From Lycocorax pyrrhopterus obiensis (Eukaryota > Chordata > Aves > Passeriformes > Paradisaeidae), in the NCBI GenBank assembly GCA_014706295.1, contig JACSVZ010000011.1, forward strand, positions 9,166,163 through 9,230,162: 64,000 bases of DNA, given 5' to 3'. Position 1 is the stretch's first letter. Every line of letters starts with the position of its first letter. Positions 1 through 11,600 of the stretch are shown piece after piece. Both the position numbers and the translations under genes were made by a program. A model generated the notes under the pieces. It had not been told where the DNA came from. It worked only from the letters and a program-made list of their open reading frames with translations, and did not search any database.

Positions 1-2846
1 GTGGGAGGTTGATTTCCATGACATACTTTATCCTCTGAGTAAGCACCTGCTTAGCCTGATTATTACCTGGCTGTTTCTTACCTAGATTTTATCTAATGTG
101 AAATGCTACCTCAGCTACAATATGAAAAAATAACTGTCTGCCTGTCTCATAAATATGTTTTTAGCAACTACACTTGTTACAAATATTTTTGACACATACT
201 GAGTTTCACTGGATTATCAATCAGTCTAGAAGTCTACCTTTTAGTCATACTTCATAATTAGCTTTTATTTATACAGTTTATGTCTTTTAAAAAAGCTAAG
301 GAAGTGTATGAATGTGCATTCATATATAGATATATTATAAAAGTAATACTACCAAGAGACAACTTAAATGCTATAAACCTACATTCACAGTTTAATGAAA
401 AAACATTTTTCTAAATTGATTATAACATTAAAGCCTCTAACAAATACTATCCAGAGGATTCTACACTATGATTTTTCATTCACTTAACATTGTGATTTAA
501 ACAATATTAACTATCATATCATTTCATGTTAACAGAAAGACAATCAAGATGAAATCTTAATTACTAAAGAACTGTCAAGAGACATTAACAATTTAATACT
601 GAATTTTATAAAAGTAATGATTGTCCTATTACATATGCTGTAATTTCCCTTTCCTGACTGCTCTAATAGTTTCCTCACTCATTAAACACTTATTTTCTCA
701 CTACCTGCCAGCAGTTTCATAGGTGGCCTCATTTAGAGAAACTGAAAGAATATGAAAGAAGATAATATGAAGGAAAAATTACAGTGGAAAAGAATTACAA
801 ATGTAAAATATAAACCCAGGTTACTTTGTAAAATAGAGTACATATACACAGTACAGCTGCATTTGAGAAATGTTTAAAGGGATAATAAATTATGGAAAAA
901 GCTGATAAAGTAATATATGTAAAATTTTTTTCCAAGAAATAGAACTTTTATGTGTGCACTTGATCTGATCCTTGAGATAAAAAAATCTAAGAGAAACTTG
1001 CCACAACAACGTGAATATAAAATATAGAAAAGATACAACGTAGTAAAATTTTCATATAAAAAACTGGTATCAATGTAAAATCAATCATTTAGACAATTAA
1101 TTGGTTTCCAGGTTAGTTTTATCTGCTACTGAAAGAAAGACTGAAATGACTCCCCAAATATCATACTTCTAACTCGTTTCACAGTGACAAACGTGAATGC
1201 CTGGTGGAACCAGGACTAAGAATCCTTTCATTAACAGCCACCTGGGAACAGAAAGTAATAATTCTTTAAAATGAGATATTAATTTAAGCTTTGTCACTAA
1301 TTTTCTTAATAAAACGTTTTTTTCCCCCCAAGGCAAAATCTGAAAATTCTTGCCTTCTCAGACCAAACAAAATTTTAATCAAGGAAGATCTCTCAGCATG
1401 CCCTGAAGTCTAGTCAGATGCAAACAGCTTCCAAACCAGGGAGGACTATCCAGGGTAATTACCTACATTTGGAGGAATACCTTTGAATAATTACCCTGCT
1501 CAATTCAGAACAGAGACCTGGACGTGTTTACCCTGCAAATCCAGTGAGTGATGGAGCAGAGAATGCACGTGCACACATCAACAAGACTGAAAGGTTTCAT
1601 TTTATCCCAATAAAATCAGTAGCATTTTTTTAAACTTTGGTTTCATCAAATAGGCAGAAAAATTCCATTATAGTGCAAGTTTTAATTTTAATATTTTTTT
1701 AAAAGAAAACCGATAGAACAATATTTATGGAATCCTTATTGGGGAAAAACAAAACCAAAAATCAAACCAAAACAACAACAAAAAAAAACCCAAAACCAAA
1801 CCCAAAGAATCCCAAAACCTCATGCTGAAGTTTATTAATTTTCAGGCATTTCTTTCAGCAGTAACTGTAGAAAAAGAGAAAATTCCTAAAAGTGTCACAT
1901 CTACAGAAGAAAAAAGAACAGAAATTCCTACAATTTTTTTTCTAAACATAACATAAAGAAGGATTGCTAGCTTTATGACATCCTAGAAATCCATGTATAG
2001 GTTTTTACAAAAATTCTGTTTATCACCTCAAAGAAAATTTATCTGTAAAATTAAATAGTTTTTGGTCTTTATCTGCCATCATTTTTACTTGACCTTAGTC
2101 TAATATTTCTTACGTTCACTGGATTAAAAGTCTCTAAACCAGCAATGTTCTGCTCAGAATCAATCACCTTAAAGGTCCTTCTTGTGGGCTAGTGATCAGG
2201 TAACTGCTCTTAGGAATGCATTTGCTGAGGTTGAGTCTGTTTGTTAACCACTCTTACAGTGCAGGAGATAAACTGTAAATCAGTGTGCTCACAGCTGACA
2301 CCGGCCAAATACACCGTGCATGTGTGCATTGCACAGGAATGGCACACACAGGGCCAAATTCTGGCTACCTTGGGAAGCTGAATTTGCAGATCCCATTTCC
2401 AGAAGAGATCATATCAGAAACTAGGAAACAGAAAATGTATCAGAGATGCTGAAAAACCCCAGACACCATGCTGTAAGTATGCCCAAGAGTAACCTAAAGC
2501 TGAAAGACCTGCTTGGAATTCATATGGTGCAAGCTGAGAATTTAAGATCTGGGTCATCAGATAATCATCAAGGTAGAATCTAACTGGCTTTTAGGGTTTA
2601 GGAAAGATTTTCCTTTTTTCCATATGGAGATTATGGCACTGCCATGATGTAAGAGGGCTTGCGCATTTCATTCACCTACTTCTGAAGCCTCTGGTCAGAC
2701 AGAAGATAATGGATCAGAAATACACTGGGTTTAATTTAGCACACTGGATAAGCACTTTAAAATTTCTGCAGACTTGTCAACAGACACCCTCTACAGATGC
2801 TATGCTCTCTTATCTTTAATCTGCACCAACCTTTCATATTGATATG
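1..2846. other. Non-coding AT-rich stretch, no gene seen
   Basis: Stop codons are frequent in all frames and no exon-like segment was recognised, apart from a weak donor-like site at about 2473 (+). It contains an A/C-rich tract at 1745-1819 and a 10-bp palindrome with a CACGTG core at 1564-1573. At 2351-2362 the words GGCCAAATTCTG resemble a phrase common in ancient amniote repeats. On the minus strand, an ATTAAA-type poly(A) signal (2815-2820) and the first AATAAA (1831-1836) lie downstream of the exon candidate at 2847-3076. Confidence 0.6.
1745..1819. repeat. A/C-rich low-complexity tract
   Basis: The tract is made almost only of A and C in irregular CAAAA, CCAAA and CAACAA words, with an internal run of nine A's. 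It is simple-sequence DNA with no fixed repeat unit. A decayed retroposon tail or slippage product are both possible, but no adjoining element body was recognised. Confidence 0.75.
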
Positions 2847-3076
2847 TTAAGTACCAATGCCAGCAGAAATGAGAACAGATTCAAGGGCTTTAATCAAGCT
2901 GGAGCCACGCATGGGTTGCAGACCACGCCCATTGGTTTCTGCCTTAAGCTGAGCTTCCAGTACACAGTTAATCTCCATTTCTCCACTACTTCCTGGGCCC
3001 ATGGTGCCAGTCTCTCCTCCTCCTGACGGCTGATTGAGTCTGAATGGAGTGTCTAGCTGTAATCCAACAAGTATAT
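2847..3076 (-). other. Candidate 3'-terminal coding exon (unproven)
   Basis: Reading the minus strand, a good acceptor-like sequence (TGCCTCCTTTTCAG) ends just before 3076 and is followed by 230 bases open to a TAA at 2847-2849. The frame would take one base from an upstream exon (phase 1) and encode about 76 residues, ending SSLIKALESVLISAGIGT. The middle is rich in Gly, Ser, Glu and Pro. The segment is clearly more GC-rich than its flanks. An ATTAAA lies about 27 nt past the stop, with a GT-rich stretch after it. I recognise no protein family, domain or membrane segment. Against it: no upstream exon in the window joins it in phase, and an open frame of this size can occur by chance in a GC-richer patch. 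Protein-level conservation has not been tested. Confidence 0.25.
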
Positions 3077-3104
3077 CTGAAAAGGAGGCATTTTTTTTTA
3101 GCAA

Positions 3105-6100
3105 GACACATGCTCCTTACACAGGCAGTTGCAGAACAAAGTTAAAGCTCCTCCAACAGCTACCTGAGTGCTCAGGTCTTATATGATCTGATGGAAATGC
3201 TATGGGCCAGCACGTGGAGAATGTGGAATTGGCTGGCTGTTGTCAATCACTGTCAAATCCCTAATTCTATTTAAACACGAGGTTTTGACACTTAATTTTA
3301 ATCCCAAAATAATAAGAGCCCATAAGAGGAATTTGCTAAGTGTTTCAGCACTTAACACTGCACTGTAAGCAATTTGCTACACAGCATATTCAATGTGAAT
3401 TAAAATGTTTGTGTTTCTGGATTTTGCTGTTTAGAAATTTTCCTTTAAATTGGGATTTATTGGTATTTCAGTTCCAAGACAACAGAACAATATTAACATT
3501 CTCACAGGGATGTGTAAGAGTAATCACTAATAACACTGAGAGAATATAAGTAACTGTCATTCAGGAAAGTTCTTGCCCTTCCTCCTTGCATCCAGATTTA
3601 AATACATCATCCTCTTTAAAGTGGGATTTAAAGCCCATCAATACATCTTTCATCTTAAAGACAGGCCTATGCTGCATGGTGGCATTGTATCTCCCACTGC
3701 TTAATATTGCAGCAGTTTTACAGCTCCTGGTGATTGGCAAGAAGAAAGTTTAAGGATGTTCTCTCATTTCACTGTGCAAGAACTGAATTAACACAGCATA
3801 ATAAGCTCTTTGTCCAACCTCGTCTTTCTCAAATATTCACAAGAAATATACCCAAAACCAAAATGTTCACAGGATCCTTGCTTGATATTATACCCTCCCC
3901 TTCATTTTGAAATATCTTGCCTCATGCAAGGCTTAGGATCCTTTTCACCTCCAAATGGGGAAAATACGGTAGATAAAGTGAACAATGCAGTTTTGCAAAC
4001 AATAGCATTTCATCTAATAATGAGCAGAAATAGCCTACTGTATAGTAAATTCAGCCTTTACTGAGAAAATCTGGGTTTCAGTTTTTAGACTCCATTATCA
4101 TCCATCTGTTGCACTCAGTTATCATTAACTTAGTGTTTGTCAGGATCCATTAAGGCCAATTAGCACGTCAACAAGCACAGATAATACAGTTAAACATCCA
4201 TCTAAAGCCCCTTCATACGCAGTGTTCTTGAGCCCATACTGAAGGCAGCAGCAGAGACAGGCGTGTGTACCTCCACACAGGTACCTGCTTTATTAATGCT
4301 GACCTGGAAGGGACATTCATACAAGACAGTATTTGAAATTTGGATTATCAATCACTGCAGTAATTCTTAGCTTATGTGGATACTCATGAAGACGAATGAC
4401 ATAATACAAAACTATGGATGACAAGAAATAAGTGCTTCAGTGTAGTTTCAACCATAAATTGAAGGATGTAAGCCAGATGAAACTGGAGGATTAATTAATA
4501 CCTTTTTTAGAGTGGCCAGTATAGATGGGAAGAAGCAAGGGAGTACCTCTGGAAACTGAAGTTTTAAAAAAAGACCTCAAACCACCCATCAACCAAAACT
4601 ATACCCCACACCAAACTACCCCCCAAGCTCCCCAGTTTACAAGACCGGGAAATTTCACATCACAAGGAAATGCATAAAGCAGTAATTCCAGTAATATTTT
4701 TTGAATCCAGCTAAGTGAGCCACTAAGACCATCCAGAAATGTGCAACAATACAGCTTACAGCATGTGAACAAACTTAACCGAGATGACAGTTGCTTCTTT
4801 TGGACGGCTTCCAGCTAAATGAATTAATACTTTGCTTAGTAGGAATGCATCCTATTTAAATTTCTTTAAACACCTCTTATCAATCATGTACCTCCAGTTT
4901 TCTTATTTATGAGGAATAGAGTATATCAGCTAAATCCTGAGTATTTGAATGGATCAGCACAACTTCAGCTGTGGTCTTTTTCATTTATAAAAAAATGTTT
5001 CGTCAATTTCAAAAATTATATTGTAATATATTCCTACACTTCCTTGGATCCATTTGAAAAGTATCACTTTATCCTTTCCAAGACAAAGATAGTGCAGTGG
5101 AAGGCCTTATAGATCAACGAAATCCTTGAAGGACTAGAATTTTGTTTCAGTTTTGGTTTTCTCCCCAGCTTGGCCATACAATTCCCAGCTTGGACTACAA
5201 TTACAAGCGGAAGAAAGAGAAAAGGTAACAAAATCCCTGTAGCTGCTCTCCCTGAATCTGCCAGACCTCAAATGCTTAATACTTTATGGAGCACATTTCT
5301 ACAGTAACAAACCATGTGGGGGATGAAACACAACAGTTGCAAATCTCAAAACCGTTCCACAGGGCTGAATTATTTTTATATTTGCTCTTATTTTTTTCAA
5401 GAGTGATTTTTAACTGAATCCAATAACCAAACTGTGCAGATTTTATTTCCAAGTAGGAAGAAAATATTCCAGGAACAGGAAGAAAACATCCAAGAATGCA
5501 CTTGAACACTTAGAAATTTTACTGTATGGGTTAAAATTTTATCAGAATAACTCCTGAGATTTTGGTATTTATACCCAAACCTAAATCAAAATTTACCCAT
5601 GATATATCTTCAAATCTAAGTATCTGATTTTTGATAAAACTTAAATTTGTACTAATACACCTTTTGACTGGGCACCTCCCCTCATTTCTGTGCCATTAAA
5701 TTGCTTAGAAAAGCCTTCTGCTAAAATGGTCTGCAACAATACAAAATCTTAAATGAATTATTTCATTAACCTAGCTGTAGTTTAATTTGCTTGTTACACA
5801 GAAATTCTAATAGAAAAACTTGCTTTCTTCATTCTGAATTTGCATGTTATCTGCTCTAGAAGGAGACTTTAAAACTAGTGGAAATTCAACCAAGAGAGGT
5901 TGCATGGACGACAAATCTGCCATTTCCCAGAGCAAGAATGACACTTGAGAAGTACTACAGAAAGTTATAAGACTATGACTGAAAGTAAGAAAATATGTTT
6001 TTATTCAGCCTGAATATATCTGAAAAAAAAAAGAAAATCAGTTATGACATAAAAGGACTAGCAAGAGTTACAAGGGGAAAAATTATTTAGAGCCTCACAA

Positions 6101-8444
6101 AAAGTATCACTACAAAAGCAATAACCCCAGGTCACACCTGTGGTAGAGCACTCTTTTTTTTTCCCCTTAAAAGCATTTGCCTCCTTTTTTATTTATTTTT
6201 TTAATGGGGACTTCAGAGGCAGTTGTTAAACTAAAAACATCCCTTTAGGTTTGGGATGAAACTAAAAATCAAAATCTTCCTCACTGTAGAGCAATATTAC
6301 ATTTCCCCCCTTGCAGACTTATTTCATAAAAATGTCAGCTATTAAGTTAACATTATTTAAAGGGCTTTAGTTTGTAGTTACTGAATGCAACCTAAGCTAT
6401 ATCCATAAAGGTCTGACATTGATCCCTGGTTGTATAAAACATGATACAGAGAGGCACTAAATAAATAATCTGTATACTGCTTCCAAAGCATCTCTATTTA
6501 TCACTGCATTAATGATAAGGATCTGATTTAAAGTGAACCCTAGCAAGGGTCAAATCCGAGCACAAGCTGTAATATGATCTGCAAGAGTGCTGATAACCTG
6601 AAACAATATGAAGAAACCCTGTCAGATAAATAAAACAAACCAGTTGTCCATTAAACAGCTCAGAAAGAGGCCAAGAAACCTAAATATGGACTGAACTATT
6701 TCTTTTTTTTCTTTTAAAATTTATTTTATCTTAAAGAAGCACAGAAAACCTACACCTGAAGATTGACAGTCTAAGGCTAAAGAAATGACACTGAACAGAA
6801 TAGCGAAGACTGGTCTTTAAAAAAAACATACAGCCACCCATGAGAAAATTTAGATGTGCCCTTGCATCTCTCAGAGACCTAAAGAATTATCACTAATCTC
6901 TAAAAAATCAAAGGCAATTGTTTCCAAGGCATCATCAAATGTCTGACGTGAACATTCCAGATTATGAAAGAAAACTGTACTTTTTAGGTTAAATACATGA
7001 ATTCTTTAAAATCTTATCATGTAAATAAAACTATCTCATGACTTACTGAAGAAAATTCTCATCAATCCTTTTTAACAGTGCCAAAGGTTACAAACTCTTG
7101 TGGAAAAACAGGGAAAAATTGTATTTGATCAGTGTCTGTCAGAAATACATGAAAAAGCCCCAAAGTGTAAGTTGGCAGACAGCCCTTTGTTAAGCTGCTG
7201 GCCCACCTGGAACCCCTGCCCAGCATCCTCCTGGATGGGGCTCACTCAGGATGGTTTCTAATGTCATTTGGGTCATCAGCCAAAGCAGCGACAAGCTCAG
7301 GACTGAAACTTAGGAAATCCCCATTCCACGCCATTCTGCTGTCCTCAAACTCCGTTATGCTTAAGCCTGTGAAGCTAAACAGATCTATTTTGATCTTTTG
7401 ATCGTTTATGTTATTTTTGTTGTTTGCATTTCAGTAAATAAGCAACAACCCACCACTTCAGGCACAGATTGAACAAATAAAATACTCTTTGGCCTGAAGA
7501 CCACACAGATGACATGTCAGGGAAGGAAACCAAGGCACTGATAATTTATCCAGACCTCATACCCATCTTTAAATTTAGAAAGGCTCCCAACTAATAGTTA
7601 AAAGCTTTTCCCGACATTAGAACTACTTTCTATAGCTTATTAAAACCAGTAATTTAAACAGGAGAAATAGCAGAAAAAAACTTGCATTAGTGGCACTGCA
7701 GTGTAGGGCTTTATTCTGCTGGACACAACATATTGTGCTTAGGTAGGTGAAGAAAACGCGTTCAAATTCCATTCACTTTCTGCCCACCACAGTCTCACCT
7801 ATTTTGCTTTGAGCAAGACTTCTTTCCCCTTCAATTCTATGAAGCTTTACACAAATAAATGAAAAAAACATACTCTAATTTTTCTGAAAGATCATGGAGG
7901 AAGGCTACAAATATAGAAGAATTTGTATTTGCTAAGCAAAAGTGAACATCCCTGTGAACTTTTTCCTTGCTTCCTACCTCTCCAAATGATAATGAAAGCA
8001 ACAATTCGTATAAAAAGGAAAGAAACCAGGTACCTACATAAAGGAAAACATGTGATTATTAGAAGTTATAAAAAGTCAGAAGTGAAGAAAGAATTGGGAA
8101 AACAGGAAGGTTGTGAGCAATGAAAGCCAGTTAGAAGTGAAAGCACAAGAGTGTGATAGAGAAATCAGAAGGGATCAGAGTACAATGAAGACAAGATGCA
8201 TGTAATAAATACTTGGAAAAACAAATGTGTTTACATCTGTGCCTTCCTCTAACTGCTGAGTACATGGTTTTGGTTGATTTTTTTTTTTAATGTGTTTACA
8301 TGCTTGCCTGGATATTAAAGCACGGTGTGATGGTCATGTATGAAGAGATGTTCATAACTAAGATATGAAAATGTTTCTGAAAAGCTGAATGAAGAAATCA
8401 GACTCTGGGTTCCAAGATTCCCATTGCTCAGCTTCAGGTATCAC
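3105..8444. other. Non-coding stretch, no gene seen
   Basis: The sequence is unique and AT-rich. Open frames of 60-84 codons at 3340-3549, 3810-4064, 4909-5112 and 5276-5509 (-) have no recognisable domains and look like chance. Low-complexity pieces are an A/C-rich tract at 4563-4636 and a T-rich run at 6151-6200. The words at 6130-6154 (GGTCACACCTGTGGTAGAGC) vaguely resemble the core of a MIR SINE, too weakly to call. A GC-richer patch at 7190-7330 has no usable frame. Confidence 0.55.
4563..4636. repeat. A/C-rich low-complexity tract
   Basis: This stretch is strongly depleted in G and T, with CCAAAA-like and CCCC-containing words following a short A run. No constant unit is visible. It is the same kind of tract as those at 1745-1819 and 26271-26326, so it may reflect a common mutational process rather than a shared element. 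Confidence 0.6.
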
Positions 8445-8530
8445 ATGCAGAAAATTATATTTCATCAGCACAGTGGCAGTGATAGATGCGTCATCTTTAG
8501 ACTGTATTGCCATGACCCAGACAATCACCA
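8445..8530 (-). other. Weak internal exon candidate
   Basis: On the minus strand a strong acceptor-like run (ACTTGCTTTTCTCAG) ends at 8531. The next 86 bases are open and encode a hydrophobic start (VVIVWVMAI) followed by QSKDDASITATVLMKYNFL. The only plausible donor is a poor one (GTGATA, at 8444 on the minus strand). The frame would enter at phase 1 and leave at phase 0, which does not fit the phase-1 start of the candidate at 2847-3076. No family is recognised. The open frame continues past the donor to about 8358, so the exon boundary is not defined by the frame. Chance is at least as likely as a real exon. Confidence 0.15.
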
Positions 8531-8608
8531 CTGAGAAAAGCAAGTACGTGGATTATTTAATCATGTGGGTTTGCACTTAGGTTTCAAGCAGTTTCAGAAT
8601 CTCTATAA

Positions 8609-8651
<43 letters not shown>

Positions 8652-8652
8652 A
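8609..8652. repeat. (TAAA)n microsatellite, 11 units
   Basis: Eleven uninterrupted copies of TAAA (equivalently AAAT) span 44 bases. It is the longest pure microsatellite in the window. The absence of interruptions suggests an actively slipping, length-polymorphic locus. It follows a TCTATAA word, with no recognisable retroposon body on either side. Confidence 0.95.
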
Positions 8653-8659
8653 ACGTTTG

Positions 8660-11600
8660 GAGAACAGGATTACTAAGCATGTACAATATGCTAATAAATG
8701 CATAGACAACTAGAACTTTGTCTAATGAGATCTTGTGCTGAAAAGCCTGGATGGGAACAGCTGGGTCCTTTTATATTACCCAAAGTTCTCGGTAAATGCA
8801 GGAACTCAGTCACAGAAAGGTGAAAGAGAGATTCAAAGCAATATAAGAAAGAAAGATGTAAGCTAGCTTCAAAATCCTGATCTTTGCCATAATTATTAAA
8901 AATATCACAGAATCCAAGGTTTCATCGGTATAACAATTTTACTAAAACTATTGATAAAATTGTAAAGTAAAATTGATACCTCTGACACTATTTCAAATTA
9001 CTTATTTTTGAAATGTTTGACCTTGAACTTTCCTGTAATTTTGCTTTACCCAATTTATGCATTTGCTTAAATTATAAACATAATGTTTTTGTTAATGGCT
9101 CCAACTCATTTTGAATTCTCACTCGTTTTCCAAACAGTCCCACCAGGTTTTGCAACCAAGACGTGGGCCGGGTATACTGCCCAATTAAAATCAGCGATAA
9201 TGGAACAATTACTGGCGGGAACTGGGCTCAAGTCTATGTGCATAACAGAACTTTTTCCTTTTTATAACAACGTATGTTATCAATGTAAAAGGAAAGAGCA
9301 GTTCCCCAAACAATTTATGTGACAGTCAAATGCAATATGACATCTTCCAGCAACAAGTTTTGTGGTGAGAGAGGAGTTAAGTTTGGCCCTGCTGCTGCAT
9401 TATTCAGGTACCAAACAATTCACTCCATTCAAAAGAGAGAAAAAAAATGAGGGGCTGTATTACTGGAGCAGACAATTCTGTGTTTGCACCATAAAGCACA
9501 CCAGGAAATTTTACATTCAGGTTCTGCCCAGATTTACACTCTGAGAAATGCGATTTAGGAAAAAACTGTGTGTGAATGTTTCAGGCACATAACTTTTATG
9601 AAACCAGTGTTCTGCTGCCTGGAGTTGTGGCCTGGCTGTGTGAGACAAGTGCAGTGTGTGACTGGGGCAAAGACAAACTGAAGCTTTTTCTCCGAGGTCA
9701 CTATTAATTACCCTTCTGTTCTGCCCACTCCCCATTTATCTTGAGTAAAACCATGTTAACAAGATGATTATACACCTATTTATAGGAATAAAAATATTTA
9801 CTGTCTGAGACTCCATTAGAACTGCCTGCTCAGGACTCTGACATACTCTGCAGACACATGCAGTAAGTTGTGAGCAGCAGCTTCACAAACATCTGGGTTT
9901 TCAAGCTTTGTGCTGAAGCCTCCAATCGCTTCCCTTACAAAACTGTGTGTAGTTCATTTTATTTCTGTGATATAGAACTAATTGCATTAAAATATCCATT
10001 TAAAGTAAATTTAATGAAAAGATTGTTTTCATTTTAAAAACCTCAGAAAAATATTAGAAATAGAGCATTTTTAAGGCAGCTACCATAAAAATTAATACTT
10101 GTACATTATTCACAAGCTCTTGGTCATAGGGGTTTTTTTTGCATTTTTGAAGACCGCATCTCTAGGCAATTGCATAGCTCTGATTTTGCAAATTGCTTTT
10201 AATATGTATTTAGGCAGAACACTCTGAAATTTCTTGATGTCTTAGGAAGCCAAAATGCTTCATATTACAGGGCAATTATGTGATCACTCCCAAACTACTA
10301 AATATTATTACAAAATCTGAACCAATCAAGGCTATACTACATTAATCCTTAGCACATGAAGGGTACCTTCACTAATTTATAAGATTTATCTACCACCTGA
10401 AAATTGGAAGCCTGTTGCAGGGTAATTTACAGTTACAGAGGTACTTACACTGATACAATACTTTGAGATTCTCTCTACCTGTGTGTCTGTGTACTGCTGT
10501 GGCTCTGGGAGCTGCAGCCCCATAACGAGGGGTGTCTGATACCCCTCCAAAGCACTGCCAGGACAGTGACAGGCAGAGGAAAGGCCTTTTCCCTCTCTGA
10601 CACTGTCTTTTGTTCTGTATCTGCCCTCCCTGGAAAGCATCTCTGTGGGAACCTAGAGGACAACTTCCAAAACTTCAGCCAGTTTTGAAGCTACTGTAGA
10701 CAGTATCAGGCTCCTTTTTCTCCATCAGCTGACCATCCATCCACACAAAGGATCCTAAAGATTACTGTGTCCTGTGTACTTTACTGCATATATAGCCCAG
10801 GTTTTCCCCACCAATTATCACACTCCTTCATAAACACACCTTTGATTTATGTTCATTATCTTTATGCTACTAGATCTACAGCTTGCAGCAAAACTTGTGC
10901 CTGCAGATGGATTTTAGGAGTGTGCTGCTCCTCAGAGCACTCACCAATCTTGTTGCCTGCTGATAGAGGTTCCTGCATTGACTAGTATTTTCATAAAAGT
11001 TCATTTATTACTTTAGCATTACTATGAAAATCAAGCCATAAAAACACCTTCGAAGATACACTGAACTCACACAGAAATAAAATTAAATTTAAATCAAACT
11101 AAATTTTTGCAATGACAAAAGAAGATAACATTTGATATTGAATTCTATATTTAAGATCAAGCAAAGCATTTAATTTTGAGATACTTCTAAGGAAAACAAG
11201 GGACATGATAAGCTGCATCCACAAAGATGGCAAAAAGAAAGTTGTTATTTTCCTTATTTTTTTTCCCCTTCTTCCTTGGAGAACACATGCCTGAATCCCC
11301 CAGTTCCTGCGAATGCCCTAATTATCTGCACTCAGTGTATAGCTCCACGTCTTGCAGACTTCAGTGCCTGCTCCAGTAAATGTTTATTTTGATTAAGTAT
11401 AAGAGGGTCCCATATCTCCAGCCCAAGACAACTCCATGGAGGTAAAAGTGCAGGTTCAACAAAAGTAACCTGAATTTTCCAATCTTTTAAGGTAATGCAA
11501 CACACACAGACTGATAACAAGAATTATGGGATATTAATTTTGGAAGACCAAATCTATATTTTTCAATTACTGTAACATTCAAACAACTTCCAACAGCTCT

